DNA of 64,000 nucleotides. It comes from Ligula intestinalis. Taxonomy: Eukaryota > Platyhelminthes > Cestoda > Diphyllobothriidea > Diphyllobothriidae. Of the stretch, positions 36,001 through 48,159 are shown one piece after another. Location of the stretch: positions 12,834,017-12,898,016 of the forward strand of contig JAYGXS010000002.1 in assembly GCA_036362985.1 (NCBI GenBank). The letters run 5' to 3'. Each line of letters opens with the position of its first letter. Position 1 is the first letter of the stretch. The notes under the pieces are model-generated. The model worked only from the letters and a program-made list of their open reading frames with translations. It did no database searches and was not told the origin of the DNA. Made by a program: the position numbers and the translations under genes.

Positions 36001-36429
36001 TATTTTTCAAAATAATCACAAATCACCCTTAAAGCGGTCCATTAAAAAGGCACCCACCTCAAAATGGATCTAGCTTTCTATTTTAAATGAAAGTGCCTCC
36101 AGTAGTTTGGGCCAGTTGCACGATAGAAAATCCGCTTTAGTAAAGTAGGCCTCCGACTGTTTGGCTTATTTGTACATTCTGCATCATATTTCACGGAAAA
36201 CCTTGCCGTAATTTCGTTTTCGTAGTCCGTCTTGTATGAAATTGTATGAGAGTAGCATTACGCGTTTGAAAGAAGCGCATATGTTTGTTTCGCAAATCTA
36301 TGCTAGTTACAAAATATATAGAGAGTGGGACATGTTTTATTTTTAAAACGGTCCATTTCCTCGTACCTTCTTCTTCCTCTTCTTTGGGGGATGGTGAAAA
36401 AGATATGATATCTGGACCTAGAATCTTCA

Positions 36430-36530
36430 CGCATATTTAAAAATGTACTTCAAAAATTTTCAGCAAAAGCGTCCTCCATTCACTGGGAATAAAATAAGGC
36501 ACACAATTCACTTAATACTTGGAGATCAAC
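36430..36530 (-). repeat. LINE 3' UTR fragment
   Basis: cttcaaaaattttcagcaaaagcg and the following ggaataaaataa phrase match 35885-35945 in the same orientation. Confidence 0.5.
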
Positions 36531-36578
36531 AACAAAGGGCATAATTATTTTAGGCATTACTGGCAGAAACACTGGGAC

Positions 36579-36625
36579 TTGCCGGATACGTATTTCGATC
36601 TCATTAGGTCTCATCAGATGCAGAT
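36579..36625 (-). ncRNA. Hammerhead ribozyme-like motif with palindromic stem III
   Basis: The minus strand has an intact CUGAUGA core, a 14-base stem II hairpin (GACC/GAUC, one mismatch), GAAA, and a self-complementary AUACGUAU stem III ending in U with C17 following (AUC triplet). The 3' strand of stem I (CGGCAAG) is clear; its 5' partner is eroded. A self-complementary stem III implies a dimeric or double hammerhead. Confidence 0.62.
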
Positions 36626-36639
36626 TCCAACTCCAGTGT

Positions 36640-37060
36640 AGCCGCGGAAATCGCCGCCACACTCGAGATTTGAACGGTGTACACATATGTACTAAAGTGC
36701 ATAATGTTCGAACATTGCAACTCTCATCGTCATCAGGATGAATCGTCCTTGCATGTGTTCCAAAATTTAGAACAGATTGGGTTTCTTTCAAAACGCTGCT
36801 AGCGTCGTGTGCTAAAAACTTCATTTTTGTAGTTCCAAGAAAGAAAGAGAGGTAACAATCGGTTTATAATGGGCACAATAGTTGCATCAATGTAAACTTA
36901 AATAGGAAAGTTACATAGGAATGAAAAGCAGAAAAACTGGTGGCTCACTTATAAAGGCCCTCACACTGTTTCTAAATTATGGAGCACGAACTAAGACACA
37001 TAGGCGTATAAAAGAAGAAGAAAAAAAGAAGAAAAAGAAGAAGAAGATAAAAAACAGAAA
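36640..37060. other. No gene seen
   Basis: No recognised frame. An AAG-rich low-complexity run lies at 37010-37060. Confidence 0.5.
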
Positions 37061-37345
37061 TAGAGGGAAATTCATTTGGCCCAATTGTTAAAACTTCGGT
37101 GGCTTCGGGGGGTTTTGAACCCACGACAGCTAGGTGGAGGCTTCATCGAAGCTAACGATCTCACGACGTGGGATATGAGGCCCTTCTGCGAGCCGTGAAT
37201 TGAATAATACTGGGACTGGACCACCAAGCTTTCCACAATTATGTCCAATAATTTAGTCCGACCTGCCGAAGGTCCCCTAGTGAATAGGGAACTGTTCTAA
37301 CTGAGCCATCTAAGAAGACTGAATGCTGGCATTATTTTGAAACTG
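37060..37345 (-). repeat. tRNA-derived SINE copy
   Basis: The minus strand contains an A box (TGGCTCAGTTAGAACA) and, about 150 bases on, a second tRNA-like unit with B box GGTTCAAAACC, then the SINE body phrase acaattgggccaaat. It may be a composite of two tRNA-like units. Not a functional tRNA. Confidence 0.6.
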
Positions 37346-37427
37346 TAAGACAGGATTCACAATTAACATAAGGAATGCTGATACGTATATTGGGCCTCTG
37401 CCCGCGTATTGCTGTTCAAAATCCATA

Positions 37428-38364
37428 CAGTAGGACCAGTATTTTATGAAAATTCTGAAATTTGAGAACGATTGATAATCACTCGCAAACGGACATTACG
37501 TAAAGCTGTAGAACTGGCTATCGTGCAGCCTAATCTCAAGTCACTTCGGTCACTTCTTCAAAACCTCTTGCAGCAAGTGTATTCTGTAAGCAATGGCTGC
37601 TTAAGTAGTATGCATTTAACTCGTGGACTTAAACTACCCTTAAAAATCCAAATATGTTTAATAGAGATCATTAAAAAAAGTATTCCTTCTTGTACCATTT
37701 GTTGGCAAATTACACCTTCTTTTAATCTTATACTTAAAGAAAGGGTGTCTTGCGGTTTTAAAAAAATGTCCAATTCCGAGAATTTTTACGACTGTGAAAT
37801 GTTCAGCCATCGTACATCGTATCCGTCACCTTATTAATGTTGCCTATATAGCATGATCGACATATATTGCAAACTTTTATGAAAACTACGGACTTTTTCC
37901 TCACATTGCAGGGAAAACATACTCTGCCGCAAACAAGATGTACACAACATGCAGTTTGGAAACCTTGAATTCCCGTGTTGCTGTCGGTAGGATTTAAAAT
38001 TATCCGGTAAATTAGAATCATATTTAAAATTGAAAAATACCGTTTCATTAAGTACACAATTTAGAGAAGGCGCTATCTGCTAGCCAAAGAGTACAAGAAA
38101 GAATAATTTCCTGAATGCTTTTTATAAAGCATACTTGAACTTAGAAGGGCAGTGTACATCCCTAATCTAAATGCATAATACTTAAGTTGCCATTTTTTAC
38201 AGCGGCCAGAAACAAAGTCGTTAGAAAGCTGGCATCCCGATGTGACCCAAATGACTTGAGAATAGGCTGCACGATAATTACTATGACCTTTCTGTCTGTT
38301 TGCAAGCGATTATCAATCCTTCACAGATCTCGGCATTTTACACAAAATACCGATGGAAGTATTG
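37428..38364. mobile_element. Tc1/mariner-like foldback MITE, second full copy
   Basis: TA (37426-37427) then CAGTAGGACC at the left; the complement of CAATACTTCC then TA (38365-38366) at the right. Subterminal blocks gattgataatcactcgcaaac (left) and the complement of gattgataatcgcttgcaaac (right) pair as inverted repeats. The inner arms hold the cttaagtagt palindrome region, and the core matches 2060-2430. It has no transposase. It is about 937 bp and more diverged than the copy at 1701. Confidence 0.75.
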
Positions 38365-38839
38365 TATGTCCTAGAAACTATAAGGATTTTCAAAGTAATC
38401 ATGAGTTCATCTTGACGGTGACGCTAAAGAAATCAGTGATCCATAAGACCTCCCGAGCCCGAGATCCATAAGACCACCAGCACGCCGTGGGAACAAGAGC
38501 GACCTGCACAGTAATTTGATCCAAGTGAGAAAAACATGAGCAACGACGAGGTCACACAATCCCCCATAGTGTAAACATGGAAAAGCGGAAGTAAAGCACC
38601 TGAAAGGTAGCTCACATGCATTCAGTCCCACCCAGTCACTCAGCCGATGGGAACTACGCAGCACCCGTTATGAGAACAATGTAAATCGGCCCGTAGTCCC
38701 GAGAATAGAATAAGCAGTCAGCCTGGATGGAACAACACCCAATTTTCCATAGGTTTGTTTCCTTACTATAAACGAAATCGCAGCGAAAGCTAGTCCAGGG
38801 ATTAGCGGTCAGAGTGCGAAGGATCTGCTCTCCTAAACT

Positions 38840-39770
38840 GTGGAAGCAGAACTTCAGCAGCTGCAGAACATGCTTCTTGAAAATGAATACCCAGGAAGGT
38901 CCATCTTCAGGAATATTGGCGAACACGCAAAAAAACGTGGTACCTGGTCCGCAGAAAAGAAAAATGTGTTCATAAGACTGCCTTTCTTAGGCGATGCATC
39001 AATTGTGCTGGTATGACGATGCTTGAAGACAGCTATCACAAGTGCTTTACCCCGGGGTGAATTTACGCCTGTTCTTCATGAACTCTCCCCTCCTACAATT
39101 GGGAGTAAAAGGCCGGTTCCCGGTGAAGGCCACATCCGTTTGCATTTACTCCTTTACTTGCTCCTGTTGAGCAGGATACATCGACTGAACTACGGAGCGC
39201 CTGCAAAAGAGAGTTCGTGATCACATAGCGGCCTGGTTAAGTTAACGTGAAACTTAATCGATCCCGAGTTCTATTCTTGTGCACCTTGTCCATACGAATC
39301 ATTGAGTCGATACGAATAAAGCATTTCGGGTTGTCTACCGGAAATCAGCTAAAGCCTACGCCAACGGGTGTTTGCAACCACCGAAGCAGTGGCTGTACGG
39401 CTAGTGAATACATTGCTGTGTTGTCAGAAGACACTGGCTCACACCCTTTCACTTCCATGGCCAACCCCGACGCTAGGCGATGATCGCATGTCGCCCCCAC
39501 CCGCTAGTTATGGTCGATTGTTCCGCGCTAATAACAGTGATCATCCCTCCATGTATCTGACCCCTGACCAATATCCACAACCAAACCTAATATGCTCCCC
39601 TCCTCCAATACAGGAACCTCTACACGCCAATCTCGCTATGCGGACGGCGTGAGAACGATGAGTTGTAATCAAAATATGCTTATTAATCCTGTCCGACTAT
39701 ATAATATCGTTATTCCTGTACCGGTCTGATGGAGAGTTGCGGAAAACATATGCTTCCCAAATCGATTTTT
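38840..39770 (+). pseudogene. Penelope-like element, family C, copy 1
   Basis: The translation carries a LQQLQNMLLENEYPGRSIF-like segment, NVFIRLPFLGDAS, a decayed GIY-YIG region (LLLYLLLLSRIHRLNYG), and the tail SGCTASEYIAVLSEDTGSHP. Each segment matches the copy at 57950-58935. The order corresponds to the RT C-terminus, linker and GIY-YIG. Stops and frameshifts throughout. A weak CUGAUGG...GGAAAA motif lies near 39727-39770. Confidence 0.7.
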
Positions 39771-39774
39771 CCAA

Positions 39775-40590
39775 TTAAACATGGGAATATTTTCAGAAAT
39801 TAGCAGTCAGTTGACGGTCGTCCGATCGATTAATTTTAGAGCACACCGGCAGATCACGTGAATATTTGATCGATTCTGAAAAGTGAACATTAATTAGGAG
39901 CGGTCACATCATGTATCCTTCCCACAATCACAATACAGCCACATGCCTCAAGTATTCGCGTTTTTTGGAGCTTCAATAATCCACGGATTCAAATAATTGA
40001 CCGTCTGCATTTTGATGCATGCTCTACACATCTCGCAAAACCAGTAGTTCGTGTTTTAATAGAGCGTAGCATCAGCACTCATCTTACTGCAAAAGGGTCC
40101 ATAAGTGCAAGCTTATTCTTGAAGGTGCGGCTTTCATCTTTTCTCAGTGTGGTTCCTATCGCCTGTCAAAGAAGCGTGAGAACTCTCCGACCGCTGATAT
40201 CTCCTTCGAAACTGAAAATGTATCAGCTGTCACCTAGAGTGCGACCATCGTCATTGGCTCCCTGCTGGTTAGTCCCTTTCCATTAGTAAATAATATCCAT
40301 GCCTGAGAAATCGCAAAAATTACAATTCATGTAACTTGACTGATGGAGTAGGGCCTGAAAAACAGGACCCTGTACTCTTGTACTATACTGCCTTATGCCA
40401 GCGAGTTTGCTTCAACCTGACAGTTTAGAGTTCATGGAGTAAGATACTACTGATACAGCCGACTCTCTGCTCCTTTGTAGTATCCGCAGATTTGCCAAGA
40501 AAAAACAATAATAGACCCCCTACGGACAAAAGAAATGTATGAGTGAACTTCGCATCCTGTGAAGAAGACGAAGCTGTGATCGCTGGGACG
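39775..40590. other. No gene seen
   Basis: No frame of note and no shared repeat identified. Confidence 0.5.
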
Positions 40591-40600
40591 AGACTTTTTT

Positions 40601-40641
40601 GACTGACATTTCGAAATCCTCAAGGATCCTTCGTCAGAGAC
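40601..40641 (-). ncRNA. Hammerhead ribozyme-like motif
   Basis: The minus strand has stem I GUCU/AGUC (3 of 4 pairs), intact core CUGACGA, stem II GGAUCC/GGAUUU around a UUGA tetraloop (six pairs, two of them G-U), GAAA, and UGUC with GUC as the cleavage triplet. All invariant core bases are present. The 3' flank (CCCAGCGATCAC, then CTTCTTC) is shared with the other motifs of this group. Confidence 0.65.
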
Positions 40642-40689
40642 ACTATAAAAACGGGTTATTTGTGAACAGGAAGTTGCTGGATTTATAGG

Positions 40690-41200
40690 ATACTGTCACC
40701 ACCGACAGCTGGGCGGTGTACACTTGCTGGCGGTGGGTGGAGAGTAAGGTCGACCTTCATTGCATTTCTTTCCTCACTATAGTCAATCTGATACGCTCCA
40801 AACGATTGCGCTGCGCTTAAAGCCGTTGCTGGGAAGGTTGTTAACTGTCGGGATAACTTGGCCCAGCGTGTGTCTTGTTGTGTGGAGTGACTGTCTGCGG
40901 GTTGAGAGTCAGACTCAATAGTTCCTTCCTAATGTGGCCGTTATGGCGCTCCTACTTAGCGAAACGTGCTGTTCGTACGTGTGTTGAGTGTTGGTGGTCG
41001 CACCAGCCGTCTGTGTTCTTCTTCATCGCCAGCTTTCTCGACTTTTGTCTTGTCACCGGGTTCCGGTGTGGTAGTGGTGAGAGGGTGGGTTAAATTCTCC
41101 GCGAGTCTGCCCTCTTTGTGTATCTCGCGGAAGCCCCCGCGTTGCTTCAACACGTTGAAGCTCGCGATGGACATCGTCGAAAGGGACGGTCGAGCTGTCA
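40690..41200 (-). repeat. Unknown repeat F, inverted copy
   Basis: The sequence is the complement of 49480-50000, part by part: the segment near 41000-41180 pairs with 49490-49700 and the segment 40700-40950 with 49740-49990. It overlaps frames of about 72-98 codons whose counterparts in the other copies are broken, so these are unlikely to be protein genes. Confidence 0.75.
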
Positions 41201-41209
41201 GGATACTGT

Positions 41210-43360
41210 CACTATGCTACTGTGCACTTATGAAAAGTAACGCCTTCTCTATGGGGGGATAACTGCCCACTTCTGCGCCATCTGCTTGAGAGCAGGTGTG
41301 CGGGTCGTGGCCTGTTGACCTTTCGTCACACATGGTGAAATCGGACGTGATGATTGCTCGGCCATTTGGCTCCCTGGCGCTGGTGTTAGATTAAGCGTCG
41401 GCCTGTGCGTTTCCCAAGGAGTGACTTCTTTGGCGCCAGATTGAGCCTCAGCACCGAGTATGGGTTGGGCAGGTCGATGCACTTGTTTATAGACCGGAGC
41501 CCTGTGAAACATTGCTCAAGCAACTGGTGACCCACACTATTGTCTCCGCCCGCGAGAATTTCAGCCTCCTCCTATGTGCACCTGTAGCCGGGTCTCATTG
41601 AATTAGCCGCAATTTGAAAATTGACGCCATTTCTCCACACTGCTGCACAGTGTTCGGCAATTCGTGTCTTGAGAAGTCTTTTAGTTTCTCTGATGCAGTT
41701 TCTTTGTCCGCAATGGCAATGTTTTTAATGGCACAATCTAACTGACAAAATGATTATTCGTGAATTATAGGGGATACTATACAAGGGGAAAGCGCTCCAG
41801 TAGATACTAGGGGGCACGCGCAGAGGAAATTGGGACTAAGATTGGGGGGCGAGTGGGAAGGAGAAATGTAATCGAAGAGAAATAGTAGTTGCAGTTGGTA
41901 TCGTGGTCGTCGGAAGAAAGACTAGAGGGTGCCATTTTTGTCCGGGCAGTATGTGATCAAACCAACGCTCTTCCAGTTATATCTCCGAGCACTGCCTCGT
42001 TAATGATCTAACAGCTTATGTATTTATGCTTGTGAAACGGTCCAATGGTGAAGGACATCATGGTTCCTAAGTGGCTGCGTAGCGACTGATATGTCGTTGG
42101 GTTGGCTACCCGGAGATTTATTGAGGTAAAATCTGATTATTCGGACTCCTGCAGTGCAGAGACGCTTTTCATCGATCCAGAGCATCAATCGCGTGCCAGG
42201 TACTTGTCTTGTATCTTCCTGAATCCGCAGACCACCAGTGAGAATTACTAAGTTGCATATCCAGTAGCTTATTATTGATCCCTCAGTCCCTTCTTCTTAT
42301 TCCCATGACAAATTTGCATAGAATAACGAACGCTAGTGACGAGTGTTTATATTTGACCCTTCTTCCTCTGTGAATGTAATGTCCAGATTTAAAGTTGACG
42401 TATGCTCTCCAGCGCTGCTCTTCTAAATTATTAAGTCGTCAGATGTGAAAGTTGTGAAGAAAAAAAAACAAAGTTTGCTAATGTTTTGCAGGTATGGGGA
42501 GTAGTTTTTTTTAAAATTGAATAATACATCCATATTGTCAATATATTTTTGCCATTTCAATGGTAGCTTGTTCAGTCTGGTGGTGGAAAAGCCTGATAAT
42601 CGAGAGTCACTTAAATCTTGGACGGTCTGTTTTACAGAATTGTTGAAGCATATTGGTTCCCTATGAAAAAGTTGTCCAAATTAAGAAAGAACTGAAAACC
42701 AGTGAGGCAGATTCTAAGAATCTAACTTCAAATTTTGTAATTTTCCTGCCGTTATTCGCGCCTTTCGTGGTTAAGCGTTGTAATACAATGTAATAAATTT
42801 CGATTGGCTGACATGTCTAGGTCACTTTTTCGTACTTTTTAATTATGTGTTTCACCTGGTAGCAATGTATTTTTGCTGGGTTCGATGAGTCACGAACTCC
42901 TAATGGACTGCGCCTTCACTGGACTACCAAGTACGCCCCACTGATGAAAGTTAAGTTGGACATCCAGTTGGGCATCAGAGTTCGTCTTATGGGATCGGTG
43001 GTATCAGCTTAGATTTCAGTTTATTACTTTAATGCTTGTTTTATTGCATTATGGTGTTTTGCTTTTTCATGTTAAATTTACTATATAGTAGTTATTGAAA
43101 TACATTTATCTGACGTTAGCAATATCTAACCAAACGTAATGAAAACCAAACTACAATTAATAAAACTAAAGGTAATCAGAATACTAGGGGCTACCAACTT
43201 AACTTTTGCCGCATCATTAGCTTCTCTTGATTAAAATTGGGCCTTGGATTTTGCTCTGTTGGTGCATCCTTGTCCAGTCAATTTGGCGAGAGCTTTTAGG
43301 TTTATAGTATTAGATTCATTTCTCACAACAGGGTACAAGGATATTTTAAAATGAATAAGT
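41210..43360. other. Long unassigned stretch
   Basis: Frames are short and there is no domain. I found no repeat shared with other parts of the window, although old repeats may be beyond recognition by eye. Confidence 0.45.
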
Positions 43361-43369
43361 TATGCACCT

Positions 43370-43745
43370 AAAGATTCGGGATCCAGATACCTTACCGCGT
43401 TCATCGTTTCCTAAAGAAGAAGAAAAGAAGCAAACCATATTTGAACTGACGTTTTGCAGGCCTCCTCGCTTCCTACGTGTATTTTAGTTGCTGCGTCTGG
43501 TGTTTTTGAGTTAGCCAGCCTTGCTGTCTACCTCGCATTATATCCGTGCTGGACGCGCAAACTTTAACCCGGCCGTTCGTTGCCGACTGCATTTAGCCTC
43601 CCGGAGGCTGACTGCTGGCGGATTTGCGTGACCTTCGTTTCCTCTGCGGTCAGCGTAGTTGTAGGAGAGTCAATTTGGTTGCTGGCCTCCTCCACGTCAA
43701 TCGGCGGACTGACCACTTGTTGTTGTCAGGTCAGGTCAGGTTTTA
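43370..43745 (-). repeat. PLE family E downstream part, inverted
   Basis: 43510-43740 is the complement of 13950-14170 (tgctggacgcgc, ttgccgactgcattt, gtcggcggactgacc-like phrases). The 43375-43410 phrase aaagattcgggatccagata matches 13580 in direct orientation, so the copy is rearranged. Confidence 0.65.
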
Positions 43746-44199
43746 TTGAGGGAAATTTAGGTAAATACCTTTGAACTCCCTGTTGGTACAGGACAGTTTT
43801 TTCAATGCATTTGACTTGCAGAACATTTCAGAACAGCGGCGTTGCCAGTAATTTGAATTTGGGTAAGGATGGGCCGACAGTGAACAACTTCTGAGGCATT
43901 GTTCAGAAGTCTAGAGGTTTGAATGTTATTTGAGAGATTTAAGGAGAAAAACTGTTGCCCGGGGGGTTGGGGGTGCAGAGTATATTCAAAGCGGATGGCC
44001 TGTGCTTAGAGTGTTTGAAGCATGTCAGGGAGTGTCCATCGCGGTTTTCGCCATAATACGAAGGGTCCCACGAAGAGAAGGTTGCGGAGGTCACGCGAAC
44101 CTCATCGAGTGTCGGCGATGCGCCCATCGTGCACCTTGTTGGTTTAACGAGTCTGCCTACTAATTGACAGAAGAAATGTAATCGGTAGTTTTCTAAACA

Positions 44200-44925
44200 A
44201 ACATATTGCTGAAAAGTAGCGAGAAGTATGTTTCTTTTATAGTGTGATTATTCCGCAATTTGCTTTCGGCAACTAGCAGTTTATTTTCGGGGGCCCAGTG
44301 GCTATTTGGTCTAAACTACTCATGTCTTAAACATGTCTATAGATGGGTCTGACTTAATCGTAAACATGTGCTCAGATGGTGACATGGCAATGTCAGCGGG
44401 CAGAGCATTCCATGCCTGAATTGGGAAAAGTTTTACAAATTCGCATAGCCTCAGATCACAACGTTTGGTGGACTCGTCGCTTGCTATTCGTGTTATTCTA
44501 AACTAACATATTGCTGAAAATCAGTGAGTATTATGTTGGATAAGTGATGTAAGTTGCATTCCGAGATTATATGATGAAAAGAAAGAAGATCTTCGGAAAA
44601 TTGAGTTGTACTCGTGAATTTTCGAACAATTATCACGACACCATAACCTTTCAACCCAATCCTCCCTTCCCTCCCCCTTCCATTGTAATCTCTGCCTCTA
44701 AAACCTCTATTGCGAAATTCCCAGCCCTCACTTTTAATTTAGTCTGACGACGAACAGGTGATACTTGTTCAAAAATTCAGTAAGTAGTATGTTTCTATAC
44801 ATATATATATATATATAATTTCAGTCTTGCCATGTCTAATTTCAGTGGGCATTTCGGGTATGCAAATCTAAATTTCTCTTGAATGCATCCACAGATGGGG
44901 ACATAACAATATCCTCGTGGAGAGC
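44200..44925. repeat. Degenerate tandem units of about 265-300 bases
   Basis: Three starts share a phrase like acatattgctgaaaatcagtgag (about 44202, 44503, 44768). Later positions share a cagatggggacat block and gagcattccaagc-type ending (44385 and 44895). Identity is low. No coding frame. Confidence 0.5.
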
Positions 44926-44929
44926 ATTC

Positions 44930-45505
44930 CAAGCTTTAACTCGTGTTGTTCTTCACTTCTCGGGTGCGACGCTGGGACAGTGTTTGCTGTTGGCCGCGTG
45001 ATCTCCAACCACCATCCCTATTTTCCGTGAGCGTTGACTCTCGGTCCTGCGTACTCGTTTGCCTTACTAGCCCTTGTCGAACCTTGTACGAGGCACCTGG
45101 TAGGCAAGTTTCAAGTCTATAGCTCTGTTGTTTGTGCCAGTGGAGGACCAACTTTCCAGCACTAGTCTTGCCATCTTCTCATTGGCCCTGCCGATCAACC
45201 TCATTTTCTCAAAGGTAAGGTTGTGGTTCAGCTGTTGCACCCACCCTCTTCCTCTTCTTTGGAAGAGGATGAAAGCAAAATTGAACAAGATCAGAAAGCA
45301 ACATTCTCCAGGCTCCCAAATGTTTTCGTTTCCGCCATTCATTCGGTTCATGTGGAATCCACATACCCAACTTTTTAACGTGACCTACTTCAGATAGTAT
45401 TGTTTGTGCTGGCTTACATCTAACATCAGTGATAATTACTGTGTACCTTGAGGCAGATGTGACTCGGTGGTGATATGCAGTCTGCCAGTATCCCCTATTC
45501 ACTGT
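44930..45505 (-). pseudogene. Penelope-like element, family E, inverted copy
   Basis: The minus-strand frame 45067-45351 contains LTFEKMRLIGRANEKMARLV, then LESWSSTGTNNRAIDLKLAY, the end of a PLE GIY-YIG domain (upstream histidine position, W-like core position, LESW helix, NR..L motif). It lacks the GIY and YIG motifs. It is slightly better preserved than the plus-strand copy at 13440-14200. Confidence 0.75.
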
Positions 45506-45509
45506 GGCC

Positions 45510-46310
45510 GGCCGCGTGGCACATTCGTGAGGTCTAATTTACCTGAAAGAAATTTCATAGACCTACTTGATAATGTATTGTGTATTACTGTTGGAGAAAA
45601 CTGTAGCAATCGTATTACAAGCTGCCAGTGATACTGCATCTCCACGCAAGATCGCATATTTCGTAAGTAGATTCATATCCGACCCCTCCATCTTTAAAAA
45701 AGGATGATGAAACGATATTTTTCTTATTTTTAAAGCTCAGCATAATTTAGCAAGAGGCAATAATTGAACTTATATCCGGCTTCTCCAACTTTAAACAAGG
45801 ATGTTAAAAACCGATTTTTAGTACTTTTGGAGCATTGAATAATGCACAAGGAGGCAAAATGTATGTGCCAACTTTGTAACAAAAACAAAATAATGTTAAA
45901 ATATACAAGCAAAGAGAAAAGAGAAGTTGCTAAAGTTGGTAGTATGCCTCACTAAAAATTTAATTCTTGACGACCCAGTCGTTACCGTGCTCAACTTTGA
46001 CCTTCCCTGGTAGTAAAACCTTTTCCGGCTCCCGATCATAATGCTAATCCCTCCGATTAATATGCAAGCGAGTGACTACAGTTCCTGTGGGCACTGTGCT
46101 CGTCGATGGAAGGCGTTCAAAAACAAAGCAAACAGCAATGAGTACCTATTCAGGTTTCATAGTCGATCATCTCTGTACTCGAGTTGCACCCAGATCTCTC
46201 TCGGAATGACATAATTTCCTCGGGGAAAGGAACTCTGACACTGTTCTTCGACTAAGTGCTCCTAGTGTGCTCGGCTTATTTGAATTAGTGTTGTCTGAAC
46301 GCAGCGGTAT
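45510..46310. other. No gene seen
   Basis: AT-rich with no recognised frame. Internal phrases (aaaaaggatg, ccgacccc/ccggcttctcc) hint at a local duplication around 45670-45800. Confidence 0.4.
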
Positions 46311-46319
46311 GCTTAGAGG

Positions 46320-47570
46320 CCAAGTCCCATGGGTCTCCTTCGTAATAAAACATCTGCATGCGGTTCTGCCGGGTGGGCTGTCTCGTTGCTTGGCAACTTC
46401 TTCACCTACCGCACTGAATTCGATCAGCACTGCAGGCGAAAATCCACGGGATTCCCCAATAACTGTGGAGTTCTCCGAGGATCTATATTAAGCCCTCACC
46501 TCTTCTCCCTCCACACTGACGACCTACGATTGCCAAATGAATACTTGTAAGTTACTGCCTTTCGTGTAAGTGAAATATGCTGATGATATAGTTGTTGGTC
46601 ATCCTCTCAAAAGTGAACTACATCGCCAAGTACTTAAGCGTGGCCTGGACCAGGTCTCAGCACGGTTATCAGCAATGGGCCTTTCAAAAAACGACCAGAA
46701 CTCATTCCAGTGTGTTTTTTGACTGCGACCCTCTCCCAGTCCTGGATCAATTGACATTCTGCCCAACGAGGTATCCTGTTTCCGGTACCTTTGTGTAACT
46801 CTCGCGTATAACCTCTCATATTGAGGGCCTTTTTGTTAAAATTCGTAAACTTTTATATTATATCCGCCTCTTGCGTTCATATCGTACACCGCAAGCCCTA
46901 ATCTGGCGATTAATGGATGACAGCATTCTCCCGCGCTCATTCTTTACTGCTTTTCAGTAATTTTTTCCAGCTTTACTTAAAAAGGACCTGTTCACTTTTA
47001 AACTTATCCTCCAATTGCTCTCTTAAGCTGCCGGTGTTTCCTATGCCTTTTTAGCTGATATTATAATGCAGCAACACTTTAAAAAGGTCAAGCAATTTGC
47101 TGATCGCATCCTTGGTGAGGTCACTAACCCTCTCCACTCTGAACCAATGGCTGCGAAGTCTTTCCATACCAGGCGCCGAAGCTTCCGTCATATATCTTGC
47201 TTTACATAGGCATACCAGCACTCTGTACTCTCATTCCTAGCACGCTAGCTCACGTGTGACGAGAAAATTGAGAAGTTGAAATCTGACCTGTCCTCATAAC
47301 AGATGTGGGTACCGTGCAAACCTTTGAATTTGAGTATTCTGTGACCTTTTACCTTTAACCTTTTATCATGACCCTCTACCTTAGCGTATCCCTAGGCAAT
47401 GTGGCTATCGTGTAAAGCTTTAACTTTGAGTATTCTACGGTCCTTTACCTCACCTTATTCCCTGGTCTCCGTGAATGGAGCCATTTTTGCTGAAGATTTT
47501 GGATATTACCTTCAAAATAAAGCATTCTCTGTTTCTCGCTCTAGAAAAGACCAAAAAGCTGCGACTTCAT
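46320..47570 (+). pseudogene. LINE (CR1/Jockey-like) reverse transcriptase and 3' UTR, best copy
   Basis: The translation has KTSACGSAGWAVSLLGNFFT, a GVLRGSILSPHLFSLHTDDL motif, and, after a frameshift, KYADDIVVGHPLKSELH with an intact YADD (46576-46587). SAMGLSKNDQNSFQCVF, FVKIRKLLYYIRLLRSYRTP and the C-terminal HFKKVKQFADRILGEV follow. The endonuclease and the early RT motifs are missing, so it is 5' truncated. At least two frameshifts and several stops make it inactive. The 3' UTR ends near 47560 after caaaataaagcattctct. Confidence 0.85.
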
Positions 47571-47576
47571 CACTCA

Positions 47577-48150
47577 TTAGTTGAACGATAACGTGAAAGC
47601 AGGCAATTGCTGTTGATAAAAACAGCAAGGCAAATTCGAAGACACGGCTGATGGGGTCTTGTGATGTAAAGCAAGTCCCAAAATTATTTTATCCACGAGT
47701 GAGGCCATGCGTAGAGGTGTGTAGGGGAGCTGGTCGTGACACGCGGACGCAAACCACACTGTCGCGCAAACGTACGAAACCTGCCCCCTCCTCCCGAGCT
47801 CCTCATTCCTCCACTGAGCAACCAGCCAGAAAGGAGGACAGCTCGCATTGCATTGCTTGCGTAGTAAGGTAAACATTCCTGTCCTCGGCGCGAAACTCGA
47901 TTCTCTGAACAGGGACAACTGGAGGAGGTGGTGCACGAGGTGAGGTGAGGTTTTACTACGAATTCTCCTCTGTAGCGGACATCCAAAGGAGACAGGGTAG
48001 TGACGTGGCGCGCTGGAGTTGCCTTTGCTGCCACCAAGGAAGACATCGTAGTACAACCTGCTGCAATGGGTAGCAACGACCGTCTAACGGCTCTGCACAT
48101 GCTGCTGCTGCTTCGTGGCGTCGAATTCGGGCCCGCGCACAACCCGCCCC
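47577..48150. other. Unrecognised, long overlapping frames
   Basis: Minus-strand frames of 159 codons (47577-48056 and 47684-48163) overlap each other in different phases and show no domain. They fill the gap between a LINE 3' end and a PLE start and are likely chance frames in GC-richer DNA. Confidence 0.45.
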
Positions 48151-48159
48151 CTGCAACGA

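Noticed and set aside
39727..39770. CUGAUGG and GGAAAA in PLE family C 3' region (and 58896-58935)
   Set aside because: The core is altered in both copies, the second lacks a proper GAAA, and no consistent stem III or stem I pairing was found.
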